Part shown: piece after piece, positions 1 to 7,720 of the stretch
Position numbering within the stretch: position 1 is the first letter of the stretch
Layout of the letters: each line of letters begins with the position of its first letter
NCBI GenBank assembly: GCA_035629025.1
Contig: DASPIU010000021.1
Span: 1 to 51,509 of the forward strand
Length of the DNA: 51,509 bases
Direction of reading: 5' to 3'
DNA from: Stenotrophomonas_A sp035629025
GTDB taxonomy: Bacteria; Pseudomonadota; Gammaproteobacteria; Xanthomonadales; Xanthomonadaceae
Notes under the pieces: model-generated
Database searches by the model: none
What the model was told of the DNA's origin: nothing
What the model saw: only the letters and a program-made list of their open reading frames with translations
Made by a program: the position numbers and the translations under genes

Positions 1-1470
1 GCGACCAAGGACGCCGGCCGCATCGCCGGCCTGGACGTCAAGCGCATCATCAACGAGCCCACCGCCGCGGCCCTGGCCTATGGCCTGGACAAGGATGGTG
101 GCGACCGCAAGATCGCCGTGTACGACCTGGGCGGCGGCACCTTCGACGTGTCGATCATTGAAATCGCCTCGGTCGACGGCGAGAAGCAGTTCGAGGTGCT
201 GGCCACCAACGGCGACACCTTCCTGGGCGGCGAAGACTTCGACAAGCGCGTCATCGACTACCTCGTCGAGGAATTCCAGAAGGACCAGGGCATCGACCTG
301 CGCAAGGACCCGCTGGCCCTGCAGCGCCTGAAGGACGCTGCCGAGCGCGCCAAGATCGAGCTGTCCTCCTCGCAGCAGACCGAAGTCAACCTGCCGTACG
401 TCACCGCCGACGCTTCCGGTCCCAAGCACCTCAACATCAAGCTGACCCGGGCCAAGCTCGAGGCGCTGGTCGAAGACCTGATCCGCAAGTCGATCGAGCC
501 GTGCCGCACCGCGCTCAACGACGCCGGCCTGCGTGCCAGCGACGTCAACGAAGTGATCCTGGTTGGCGGCCAGACCCGCATGCCGAAGGTGCAGCAGGCG
601 GTGGCCGAATTCTTCGGCAAGGAGCCGCGCAAGGACGTCAACCCGGATGAGGCCGTTGCGCTGGGCGCGGCGATCCAGGGCGGCGTGCTGGCCGGCGACG
701 TCAAGGACGTGCTGCTGCTCGACGTGACCCCGCTGTCGCTGGGCATCGAGACCATGGGCGGCGTGTTCACCAAGATCATCGAGAAGAACACCACCATCCC
801 GACCAAGGCCTCGCAGGTGTTCTCCACCGCCGAGGACAACCAGTCCGCGGTGACGGTGCACGTGCTGCAGGGCGAGCGCGAGCAGGCCCGCTTCAACAAG
901 TCGCTGGCCAAGTTCGACCTGTCCGGCATCGAGCCGGCGCCGCGCGGCCTGCCGCAGGTGGAGGTGTCCTTCGACATCGACGCCAACGGCATCCTGCACG
1001 TGTCGGCCAAGGACAAGAAGACCAACAAGGAACAGAAGGTCGAGATCAAGGCCGGTTCGGGCCTGTCGGACGAAGAGATCCAGCGCATGGTCGCCGACGC
1101 GGAGGCCAACCGCGAGGAAGACAAGAAGTTCCATGAGCTGGTCACCGCGCGCAACCAGGCCGATGCCCTGATCCACGGCACCCGTAGTGCGATCACCGAG
1201 CACGGCAGCAAGGTCGGTGGCGATGTGATCGGCCGCGTCGAATCGGCGCTGTCGGATCTGGAAACCGCGATGAAGGGCGACGACAAGGGCCAGATCGAGG
1301 CCAAGACCAAGGCGCTGGAAGAGGCCGGGCAGTCGCTGTACGCCGCCGCCGCGGCCGCCGAGCAGGGCGGCGCTGGCGCTGGCCCTGCCGACGCCGGTGC
1401 GCAGGCGCGCGGTGGCGACGACGTGGTCGATGCCGAGTTCACCGAGGTCAAGGAAGACAAGAAGCCGTGA
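1..1470 (+). CDS. dnaK: Chaperone protein DnaK (Hsp70), 5' truncated by window edge
   Basis: The ATP-dependent Hsp70 chaperone binds exposed hydrophobic peptides and works with DnaJ and GrpE in the cytoplasm. Reading frame 1 is open from the first base, so roughly the first 150 residues lie outside the window and 489 residues are visible. The visible part begins at the NEPTAAALAYG segment, followed by the phosphate-binding YDLGGGTFDVS loop and the second ATPase lobe (ILVGGQTRMPKVQ). The substrate-binding domain begins near DVTPLSLGIETMGG. The C-terminal helical lid ends in a Gly/Ala-rich linker and an acidic tail (VVDAEFTEVKEDKK), as usual for bacterial DnaK. dnaJ follows 125 bp downstream on the same strand, the common grpE-dnaK-dnaJ order. 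An inverted GGGAAT-type repeat starts 3 bp after the stop. Confidence 0.98.
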   Translation, partial: ATKDAGRIAGLDVKRIINEPTAAALAYGLDKDGGDRKIAVYDLGGGTFDVSIIEIASVDGEKQFEVLATNGDTFLGGEDFDKRVIDYLVEEFQKDQGIDLRKDPLALQRLKDAAERAKIELSSSQQTEVNLPYVTADASGPKHLNIKLTRAKLEALVEDLIRKSIEPCRTALNDAGLRASDVNEVILVGGQTRMPKVQQAVAEFFGKEPRKDVNPDEAVALGAAIQGGVLAGDVKDVLLLDVTPLSLGIETMGGVFTKIIEKNTTIPTKASQVFSTAEDNQSAVTVHVLQGEREQARFNKSLAKFDLSGIEPAPRGLPQVEVSFDIDANGILHVSAKDKKTNKEQKVEIKAGSGLSDEEIQRMVADAEANREEDKKFHELVTARNQADALIHGTRSAITEHGSKVGGDVIGRVESALSDLETAMKGDDKGQIEAKTKALEEAGQSLYAAAAAAEQGGAGAGPADAGAQARGGDDVVDAEFTEVKEDKKP

Positions 1471-1595
1471 ATCGGGAATAGGGAATAGAGAATGGGAGAA
1501 GCGGCCGGTCCGCTTCTCCCGTTTCTCGTTCCCGTCCTTGTCCTTCAGGCGCGAGGCGCCTGACCCCATTCCCCATTCCCGTTTCCCGATTCCCG
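1471..1595. repeat. GGGAAT/ATTCCC inverted-arm element between dnaK and dnaJ
   Basis: The whole dnaK-dnaJ gap is one element. A left arm of degenerate GGGAATN heptads (about 1474-1496) begins 3 bp after the dnaK stop. A core contains an 11-bp hairpin. A right arm of ATTCCC heptads (about 1565-1595) abuts the dnaJ ATG. The arms are inverted relative to each other and could pair in the transcript. Three similar elements occur near 11.3, 12.9 and 39.0 kb with unrelated cores. Confidence 0.8.
1494..1520 (+). terminator. Intercistronic hairpin (attenuator or processing site)
   Basis: GGGAGAAGCGG (1494-1504) pairs perfectly with CCGCTTCTCCC (1510-1520) around a 5-nt loop. The following bases (GTTTCTCGTTCC) are only moderately T-rich. 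It is therefore more likely a partial terminator or RNA-stability element between dnaK and dnaJ than a strong intrinsic terminator. Confidence 0.5.
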
Positions 1596-2717
1596 ATGAG
1601 CAAGCGCGATTACTACGAAGTCCTGGGCGTAGCCCGTGGCGCCAGCGATGATGAGCTGAAGAAGGCCTATCGCCGTTGCGCGATGAAGTACCACCCGGAC
1701 CGCAATCCGGGCGACGCCGCGGCCGAGGCTTCGTTCAAGGAATGCAAGGAAGCCTATGAAGTGCTGTCCGACGCGGGCAAGCGGCGCATGTACGACGCGC
1801 ACGGCCATGCCGCGTTCGAGCACGGCATGGGCGGGGGTGGTGGTGCCGGCGGCCCGGACATGGGCGATATCTTCGGCGACATCTTCGGCAACATCTTCGG
1901 CGGTGGCAGCGCGCGTGCGGCACGGCGTGGCGCCGACATCGGCTATGTGATCGAGCTGGACCTGGAAGAGGCGGTCAGTGGCGTCGAACGGCGCATCGAG
2001 ATTCCCACCCTGGTCGAGTGCGAACCGTGCCACGCCAGTGGCTCGGAGGATGGCAAGGTCGAGACCTGCAGCACCTGCGGCGGCCGTGGTCAGGTGCGCA
2101 TCCAGCGCGGCATCTTCGCGATGCAGCAGGCCTGCCCGCATTGCGCCGGGCGTGGCTCGATCATCCAGAACCCGTGCAAGCACTGCCACGGTGCCGGCCG
2201 CATCGAGGAAGAGAAGGTCCTGTCGGTGAAGATCCCCGCCGGCGTGGACAACGGCGACCGCATCCGCCTGGCAGGCGAGGGCGAAGCCGGCCCGGCCGGC
2301 ACACCACCGGGCGACCTGTACGTGGAAGTGCGCGTGCGCGAGCACGAAATCTTCCGCCGCGACGGCGACGATCTGCATTGTGAAGTGCCGATCCGCATCA
2401 CTCAGGCCGCGCTGGGCGACAGCGTGCGCGTGGCCACCCTGGGCGGCGATGCGGAAATTCGCATCCCGGCCGAAACCCAGACCGGCAAGCTGTTCCGCCT
2501 GCGCGGCAAGGGCGTGCGTTCGGTGCGCAGCCGCAGCCCCGGCGACCTGTACTGCCGCGTGGTGGTGGAAACCCCGGTCAACCTCACCGCCGAGCAGCGC
2601 AAGCTGCTGGAGCAGTTCGAGGCGACCTTCTCCGGCGACGAAGGGCGCAAGCATTCGCCGAAGTCGGCAACGTTCATGGATGGGGTGAAAGGTTTCTGGG
2701 ATCGGATGACTTCGTAG
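1596..2717 (+). CDS. dnaJ: Chaperone protein DnaJ (Hsp40)
   Basis: This co-chaperone stimulates DnaK ATP hydrolysis and delivers substrates. The 373 residues match the family length. The order is the J domain with HPD at residues 33-35, a Gly/Phe-rich stretch (about 72-105, with repeated DIFGDIFGNIFGGG), four zinc-binding repeats (CEPCHASG, CSTCGGRG, CPHCAGRG, CKHCHGAG), and two beta-rich substrate-binding domains. The first zinc repeat departs slightly from CxxCxGxG. The ATG opening MSKRDYYEVLGV is the canonical start. However, the bases directly upstream are an ATTCCC repeat with no purine-rich Shine-Dalgarno, which is odd for an abundant chaperone. Translation may depend on re-initiation after dnaK, on RNA folding, or on an SD-independent route. 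Confidence 0.97.
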   Translation: MSKRDYYEVLGVARGASDDELKKAYRRCAMKYHPDRNPGDAAAEASFKECKEAYEVLSDAGKRRMYDAHGHAAFEHGMGGGGGAGGPDMGDIFGDIFGNIFGGGSARAARRGADIGYVIELDLEEAVSGVERRIEIPTLVECEPCHASGSEDGKVETCSTCGGRGQVRIQRGIFAMQQACPHCAGRGSIIQNPCKHCHGAGRIEEEKVLSVKIPAGVDNGDRIRLAGEGEAGPAGTPPGDLYVEVRVREHEIFRRDGDDLHCEVPIRITQAALGDSVRVATLGGDAEIRIPAETQTGKLFRLRGKGVRSVRSRSPGDLYCRVVVETPVNLTAEQRKLLEQFEATFSGDEGRKHSPKSATFMDGVKGFWDRMTS

Positions 2718-2721
2718 CGCG

Positions 2722-2765
2722 GCCTGCTGCGCAGGCAGCGCCCCCAAAGTTTGCGTAGCAAACTT
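2722..2765 (+). terminator. Two consecutive hairpins after dnaJ
   Basis: Just past the dnaJ stop, GCCTGC-TGC-GCAGGC (2722-2736) is followed by AAGTTTGC-GTA-GCAAACTT (2747-2765), both perfect stems with triloops. There is no U-tract, so intrinsic termination is uncertain. The second hairpin resembles a dispersed palindromic repeat unit. The rest of the gap up to 2888 shows nothing recognisable. Confidence 0.4.
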
Positions 2766-2888
2766 CGGGCCCACTCCTGCCTTGCCTATCCCCCGCGCCT
2801 GTCGGCAAGCCCTCCTTAACAGAAGGGGGGCTTGCACTCTGCACGGTCCGTTGCGCCCTGCCGATCAGCGCGCGCACTAAGTCACGCC

Positions 2889-2894
2889 TAGAAT
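2889..2894 (+). promoter_or_regulatory. Candidate -10 box (TAGAAT) for pdxY
   Basis: TAGAAT ends 6 bp before the pdxY ATG, so initiation about 7 nt downstream would give a leaderless or nearly leaderless mRNA. No convincing -35 hexamer is visible 16-18 bp upstream. The same hexamer precedes several other genes in this window. Confidence 0.35.
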
Positions 2895-2900
2895 GGGCGC

Positions 2901-3809
2901 ATGACCACCACATCCGAAAGTCACCTCATCCACGGCCGTCGCCAGCGCCCTGACGGGCCGGTGCCGGTCGATGTCATTTCTGTGCAGTCGCAGCTGGTCT
3001 ACGGCCACGCCGGCAACAGCGCGGCGGTGCCGCCAATGCGCGCGCTGGGCCTGCGCGTGGCCGAAGTGCCGACCACCTTGCTGAGCAATGCGCCGTTCTA
3101 CAGCACGCTGCGCGGCCGCGTGCTGCCGGCCGACTGGCTGGCGGAACTGCTGCTCGGCGCCAGCGAACGCGGGGTGACCGCGCGTGCGCGAATGCTTGTC
3201 TCTGGGTACTTCGGCAGTACTGCCAACGGCGAGGCATTTGCCGACTGGCTCGAACGCGAACAGGGCGGCGCGCCGCAGCTGCGCTATTGCCTGGACCCGG
3301 TGATCGGTGACACCCACACCGGGCCTTATGTCGAAGCCGGACTGGAACAGGTCTTCGCGCAACGCCTGCTGCCGCGCGCCTGGCTGGTCACGCCGAACGC
3401 CTTCGAGCTGGGCCGGCTGACTGGCCTGCCCAGCCTGTCCGAGGACGACGCGATTGCCGCCGCACGCACGCTGCTCGCGCGCGGCCCCGAATGGGTGCTG
3501 GCGCACAGCGTGGCCGGCGCGCCGGGCGAACTGGTGACGCTGGCCGTCAGCCGCGATGCGGTTTTCCGCTGGCGCACGCCGCACCTGCCGGTGGACGTGG
3601 CCGGCACCGGCGATGTGCTGATGGCGCTGCTGGTTGGCTTTCTGCTGCGTGACGAGCCGTTCGAGATAGCGGTCAGCCGCGCGCTGGCCGGCGTGCACGC
3701 CGCGTTGGAAGCCACGCTCGCTGCCGGCTTTGAAGAGTTCGACGTGCTTGCCGCCGCGCCCGCCGCGTTGTCGCCGCCGGATCGCTTCGTCGCCGAGCAC
3801 CTGACGTGA
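2901..3809 (+). CDS. pdxY: Pyridoxal kinase PdxY/PdxK family
   Basis: Phosphorylates pyridoxal (and related vitamers) to PLP in the B6 salvage pathway. The 302 residues match the ribokinase-fold pyridoxal kinases. VISVQSQLVYGHAGNSAA near the N terminus is the substrate-binding strand. Also present are LDPVIGD (about residue 132), VTPNAFELGRLTG, and the C-terminal VAGTGDVLMALLVG, which carries the anion-hole GTGD with the catalytic Asp. A roughly 25-residue extension precedes the first conserved strand, so a later start cannot be excluded. No Shine-Dalgarno is visible and a TAGAAT box sits 6 bp upstream of the ATG. The stop overlaps the GTG of the next gene (GTGA), indicating translational coupling. 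Confidence 0.93.
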   Translation: MTTTSESHLIHGRRQRPDGPVPVDVISVQSQLVYGHAGNSAAVPPMRALGLRVAEVPTTLLSNAPFYSTLRGRVLPADWLAELLLGASERGVTARARMLVSGYFGSTANGEAFADWLEREQGGAPQLRYCLDPVIGDTHTGPYVEAGLEQVFAQRLLPRAWLVTPNAFELGRLTGLPSLSEDDAIAAARTLLARGPEWVLAHSVAGAPGELVTLAVSRDAVFRWRTPHLPVDVAGTGDVLMALLVGFLLRDEPFEIAVSRALAGVHAALEATLAAGFEEFDVLAAAPAALSPPDRFVAEHLT

Positions 3810-4918
3810 CGCCAGCGCCGGTCGTCGGTATCGTCGGCAGTGCCGGCGCTTACGGGCGCTGGCTGTCGGAATTCCTGCGCACGCGCATGGGGCTGGAGGT
3901 GCTGGGGCATGACCCGGCCGATCCGGCCTCGCTGGCCGAAGAGGAATTGCTCGAACGCGCGCAGGTGCTGGTGTTCTCCGCGCCGATCCGGCTGACGCCA
4001 GATGTGATTGCCCACTACACCGCGCTGGCCGGCGGCCGCGAACGCGGGCAGCTGTGGCTGGACGTCACCTCGATCAAGCAGGCGCCGGTCGCGGCCATGC
4101 TGGCCTCGCAGGCCGAGGTCGTCGGCCTGCACCCGATGACCGCACCACCGAAATCACCCACGCTGAAGGGCCGGGTGCTGGTGGTCTGCGAAGCGCGCCT
4201 GGACCACTGGCGACCGTGGCTGACACAGCTGTGCACCGCGCTCGAAGCCGAGTGCGTGCCAGCCACGCCCGAGCATCACGACCGGGTCATGGCGCTGGTG
4301 CAGGGCATGGTCCACGCCACCCACCTGGCCCAGGCCGGCGTGCTGCGCGACTACGCGCCGCTGCTCGGCGAACTGCAGGCCTTGATGCCGTTCCGCTCGG
4401 CGTCCTTTGAACTGGATACCGCGGTGATCGCGCGCATCCTGTCGTTGAACCCGGCGATCTACGAGGACATCCAGTTCGGCAACCCGTACGTGCCGGAGAT
4501 GCTCGACCGCCTGCTCGCACAACTGGCGACGCTGCGCGAACTGGTGCGGCAGGGCGATGACGCGGCGCGCCTGCGCTTTCGCGAGCAATTTCTGCAGGCC
4601 AACCGCGAGGCGCTGGCGCCGGCCAGCCTGGCGGCCGGCAACTATGGCTACGAAAGAGTGGGCTACCTGCTCGCCGACCTCACCGAGCCGCTGGCGATGA
4701 GCGTCTACCTGCCGCAGGACCGTCCTGGCTCACTGCGCGGGCTGCTGCATGTGTTCGAGCGCCACGGCGTCAACCTGTCCTCGATCCACTCCTCGCGCAC
4801 GCCGAGCGGCGAACTGCATTTTCGCCTTGGCCTGGAGCCGGGCGGCGACCCGGCACGACTGGCCGCCGCCGCGCGTGAGATCGACCACAGCGGCATCGGC
4901 CGCGTATTGCCGGACTAG
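3806..4918 (+). CDS. tyrA: Prephenate dehydrogenase with C-terminal ACT domain
   Basis: NAD(P)-dependent oxidative decarboxylation of prephenate to 4-hydroxyphenylpyruvate in tyrosine synthesis. The 370 residues begin with a Rossmann glycine motif (VVGIVGSAGAYGRWL). DVTSIKQAPV and LHPMTAPP follow, typical of TyrA. A helical dimerisation domain (ALVQGMVHATHLAQAGVL) comes next, and an ACT domain (about residues 295-370; PLAMSVYLPQDRPGSLRGLL) probably mediates allosteric feedback by aromatic amino acids. The GTG start at 3806 overlaps the pdxY stop by 4 bp, supporting this start. No chorismate mutase domain is fused, unlike the enterobacterial TyrA. Confidence 0.92.
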   Translation: MTPAPVVGIVGSAGAYGRWLSEFLRTRMGLEVLGHDPADPASLAEEELLERAQVLVFSAPIRLTPDVIAHYTALAGGRERGQLWLDVTSIKQAPVAAMLASQAEVVGLHPMTAPPKSPTLKGRVLVVCEARLDHWRPWLTQLCTALEAECVPATPEHHDRVMALVQGMVHATHLAQAGVLRDYAPLLGELQALMPFRSASFELDTAVIARILSLNPAIYEDIQFGNPYVPEMLDRLLAQLATLRELVRQGDDAARLRFREQFLQANREALAPASLAAGNYGYERVGYLLADLTEPLAMSVYLPQDRPGSLRGLLHVFERHGVNLSSIHSSRTPSGELHFRLGLEPGGDPARLAAAAREIDHSGIGRVLPD

Positions 4919-4948
4919 TGCTGCAATAACGCGGCCGCCGCACTGCCC

Positions 4949-5137
4949 TCAACCCGTGGACAGGCGCAGCTCGCCGCCGGTGGTGGCGAAGTCCTGGCCT
5001 TGCCGCACCAGGTGGCGGCCATCGGCCAGTTCGTAGCGCGGCGTTTCCTGCGCCTGGCCGGACTTGTCGTCGCGGAACTCGATGATCACGTACGACTCGC
5101 CATCGGACCCGATGGCGGGAAATTGCCGGAATGACAT
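4949..5137 (-). CDS. Small conserved-looking protein of unknown function (62 aa)
   Basis: No characterised family was recognised. The frame encodes 62 residues: MSFRQFPAIGSDGESYVIIE, then a charged turn (FRDDKSG) and a C-terminal half with RYELADGRHLVRQG, which could form a short beta-sheet. There is no signal peptide or membrane segment. A good Shine-Dalgarno (AAGGGAGG, about 7 nt before the ATG) and ordinary codon usage support it as real. It lies downstream of the ABC exporter in the same direction with a hairpin between them, and converges with tyrA. Confidence 0.7.
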   Translation of the reverse strand: MSFRQFPAIGSDGESYVIIEFRDDKSGQAQETPRYELADGRHLVRQGQDFATTGGELRLSTG

Positions 5138-5156
5138 CTTGCTGCCTCCCTTGTTG

Positions 5157-5176
5157 CCGCCGGCTCTTGCCGGCGG
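5157..5176 (-). terminator. Hairpin between the ABC exporter and the 62-aa gene
   Basis: CCGCCGGC-TCTT-GCCGGCGG is a perfect 8-bp GC-only stem with a 4-nt loop, located 37 bp after the exporter stop on the minus strand. It lacks a following U-tract, so it may act as a transcript 3' end stabiliser or weak terminator. Confidence 0.4.
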
Positions 5177-5212
5177 GGCGAGGATGCGCGGGGGGTTGTT
5201 ACCGCCACGTGG

Positions 5213-6979
5213 TCAGTCTATGAATTGCAGCCGGGCCAGTTCAGCGTAGAGCCCGCCCTGTGCGAGCAGCTCGGCGTGGGTGCCCTGGGCGATGATGCGG
5301 CCGCGGTCCATTACCACGATGCGGTCGGCCTTGAGCACGGTGGCCAGGCGGTGCGCGATCACCAGCGTGGTGCGCCCAGCCATCAGCCGTTCCAGGGCCT
5401 GCTGCACCGCGCGTTCGCTTTGCGCGTCGAGCGCACTGGTCGCCTCGTCCAGCAGCAGTACCGGGGCGTCCTTGAGCAGGGCACGGGCGATGGCAATGCG
5501 CTGCTGCTGGCCGCCGGACAGGCGCGCGCCGCGCTCGCCCAGTTCGGTGTCGTAGCCCTGCGGCAGTTCGCCGATGAAGCCATCGGCCTCGGCGGCACGC
5601 GCGGCGGCCTGCAACTCGGCGTCGCTGGCCTGCAGGCGCCCGTAGCGGATGTTGTCGGCGGCGCTGGCCGCGAACAGCGCTGGCTGCTGCGGGACCAGGG
5701 CAATGTGCTCGCGCAGCTGCAGCGGGTCGAGCTGGCGCAGGTCCACGCCATCGAGCGTGACGCGGCCGGCCTGCGGATCGTGAAAGCGCAACAGCAGTGA
5801 CAGCACCGTGCTCTTGCCCGCGCCGGAAGGCCCGACCAGGGCCACGGTCTCGCCCGGTTGCACGTGCAGGCTGAAGCCGTCGAGCGCGGCCTGGTCCGGG
5901 CGCTGCGGATAGCGAAACACCACGTCATCGAAGCGGATTTCGCCACGCAGGGGCTGCGGCAGCGTGGCCGGGGTCGCCGGCTGCGCCAGCTGCGGCTGTT
6001 CCTCCAACAGTTCGGCAATGCGGCCCATGCCGCCGGCCGCGCGCTGCAGTTCGTTCCAGACTTCGGCCAGCGCACCGACCGAGCCACCACCGATCAAGGC
6101 GTAGAGCACGAACTGGCCCAGTGTGCCGGTGCTCATGCGCCCGTCCACCACGTCGTGCGCGCCCATCCACAGCACGGTCACGATCGCGCCGAAGAACAGG
6201 ATGATCGCCACCGCCGTGACAATCGACTGGGTGCGAATGCGGCGCTTGGCAGTGCTCAGCGTGGCCTGCAACGCGGCGCCGAAGCGCTCGCGCTCGTAGG
6301 GCTCGCGGGCGTGGGCCTGCACCGTGCGCACCGCGCCCAGGGTTTCGGCGGCCAGGGTGTTGGCCTCGGCGACGCGGTCCTGGCTGGCGCGCGACATCTT
6401 CTGCAGGCGCCGCGCGCCGAGCACGATCGGCAGCACTGCCAATGGAATGCCAAGCAATGCCCACGCCGCCAGCCGCGGACTGGTGACGAACAGCATCACC
6501 ATGCTGCCGATCACCGTGACCGAACTGCGCAGCGCCACCGACATCGTCGAGCCGATCACCCCGCGCAGCAGTTCGCTGTCGGCGGACAGGCGCGAGACCA
6601 GCTCGCCACTGCGGCTGCGGTCGTGAAAGGCCATGTCCAGGCTGATCAGATGCGCGTACAGACGCCCGCGCAGGTCGGCGACCACGCGCTCGCCCAGCAG
6701 CGAGACGAAGAACAGGCGCGTGGCCGTGGCCACCGCCAGCACCGCGGTGACTGCGAAGGCGAGGGCGAAGGTGCGGTTGATCGCGCTGCTCGCACTGAAG
6801 CCCTGGTCGATGACCTGGCGTGCCACCGCCGGCAGTACCAGCGTGGCCGCCGAGGACAGCGCCAGGGCCAGCAGCCAGGCGACGAACAGCGGCAGGTGGC
6901 GGCGCACGAACGGCCACAGCGCGCCCAGGGCGGCGAGGCGACGCAGGCCGGGCCGCGGCGCGTCCGGGGAAGTGGTCAT
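5213..6979 (-). CDS. ABC exporter, fused transmembrane and ATPase domains (MsbA/LmrA-like)
   Basis: An inner-membrane type IV ABC half-transporter (588 aa) that would work as a homodimer to flip or export lipids, drugs or a hydrophobic compound; the substrate is unknown. The first roughly 330 residues contain about six membrane helices, starting with FVRRHLPLFVAWLLALALSS. The nucleotide-binding domain has Walker A GPSGAGKST (about 383), signature LSGGQQQRIAIARALL (about 486), Walker B VLLLDEATSALD, and the H-loop in VIAHRLATV. All catalytic motifs are intact. The ATG at 6979 overlaps the yigZ stop by 4 bp. The same open frame extends upstream antisense to other genes but is not coding there. 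Confidence 0.92.
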   Translation of the reverse strand: MTTSPDAPRPGLRRLAALGALWPFVRRHLPLFVAWLLALALSSAATLVLPAVARQVIDQGFSASSAINRTFALAFAVTAVLAVATATRLFFVSLLGERVVADLRGRLYAHLISLDMAFHDRSRSGELVSRLSADSELLRGVIGSTMSVALRSSVTVIGSMVMLFVTSPRLAAWALLGIPLAVLPIVLGARRLQKMSRASQDRVAEANTLAAETLGAVRTVQAHAREPYERERFGAALQATLSTAKRRIRTQSIVTAVAIILFFGAIVTVLWMGAHDVVDGRMSTGTLGQFVLYALIGGGSVGALAEVWNELQRAAGGMGRIAELLEEQPQLAQPATPATLPQPLRGEIRFDDVVFRYPQRPDQAALDGFSLHVQPGETVALVGPSGAGKSTVLSLLLRFHDPQAGRVTLDGVDLRQLDPLQLREHIALVPQQPALFAASAADNIRYGRLQASDAELQAAARAAEADGFIGELPQGYDTELGERGARLSGGQQQRIAIARALLKDAPVLLLDEATSALDAQSERAVQQALERLMAGRTTLVIAHRLATVLKADRIVVMDRGRIIAQGTHAELLAQGGLYAELARLQFID

Positions 6980-7569
6980 GTGGGGGGATGCTCGTGGAGG
7001 TGGACCCGATTGCGGGTGGCGTCGCGAAGCTGCGTTTTCAAGGCGTCGAGCTCGGTAGCCGGCAAGCTCAGACGCAGGCATGCGCCGTGGGCGTCGAAAT
7101 CTTCCTGCTCCTTCAATGCCTGGTGCTGCGCCAGCGCGCTGTGCACGCTGCCCAGATCCTCGAACGGACACTGCAGCCAGGCCGTGACCATCGCGGTCAG
7201 CGGCAGGCGCGGGGCCAGGCGCAGGCATTCGGCCGCCGTGCCGCCATAGGCGCGGACCAGGCCGCCGGCGCCAAGCTTGACCCCGCCATACCAGCGGGTC
7301 ACCACGACCACCACCCGATCCAGGCCCTGGCCATCGATGGCCGCGAGGATCGGGCGTCCGGCGGTGCCCGCCGGCTCGCCGTCGTCGCTGGATCGGTATT
7401 CGCTGCCGTGGCGGTAGGCCCAGCAGTTGTGCGTGGCGTCTGCCACCGCGACTTCGGCAATGAAGGCCAGCGCGGCGTCGCTGCTGTCGATCGGCGCGGC
7501 TTGGGCAAGGAAGCGGCTGTGGCGGATTTCCTGGCGGTGGCTGGCGCGGTGGGCAAGGGTGGCGGACAT
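6976..7569 (-). CDS. YigZ/IMPACT (UPF0029) family protein
   Basis: The family includes E. coli YigZ and eukaryotic IMPACT. The bacterial members have a ribosomal-protein-like fold, and a precise biochemical role is not settled. The 197 residues carry the family signature DDGEPAGTAGRP (from about residue 62) and RWYGGVKLGAGGLVRAYG, followed by a C-terminal ferredoxin-like domain. The start MSATLAHRASH was preferred over an upstream in-frame start because the conserved sequence begins there. A TAGAAT hexamer ends 9 bp upstream, suggesting a very short leader. It overlaps the ABC exporter by 4 bp (ATGA), so the two are probably co-translated. Confidence 0.88.
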   Translation of the reverse strand: MSATLAHRASHRQEIRHSRFLAQAAPIDSSDAALAFIAEVAVADATHNCWAYRHGSEYRSSDDGEPAGTAGRPILAAIDGQGLDRVVVVVTRWYGGVKLGAGGLVRAYGGTAAECLRLAPRLPLTAMVTAWLQCPFEDLGSVHSALAQHQALKEQEDFDAHGACLRLSLPATELDALKTQLRDATRNRVHLHEHPPT

Positions 7570-7577
7570 GGTCTGCC

Positions 7578-7583
7578 ATTCTA
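7578..7583 (-). promoter_or_regulatory. Candidate -10 box (TAGAAT) for yigZ-ABC exporter
   Basis: TAGAAT on the minus strand ends 9 bp before the yigZ ATG. The implied transcript would be nearly leaderless. No clear -35 box is visible. The divergent c-di-GMP gene lies on the other side of this 151-bp gap. Confidence 0.35.
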
Positions 7584-7720
7584 GCCAGTGCGCGCTCCGT
7601 GGCCGGCGCGGCGAGGCAGTGGCGTTGCCACCAAGGTCGGCAGGTATCAATCGCGCGGCCAGCGGTTATGCTGGGCACCACAGGGGAGCTGCCGGCAACG
7701 GCGGCCATGGATTGCTCACG

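Noticed and set aside
2747..2765. Strong intrinsic terminator after dnaJ
   Set aside because: The hairpin is perfect but has no T-tract on either strand, so it is kept only as a low-confidence structure.
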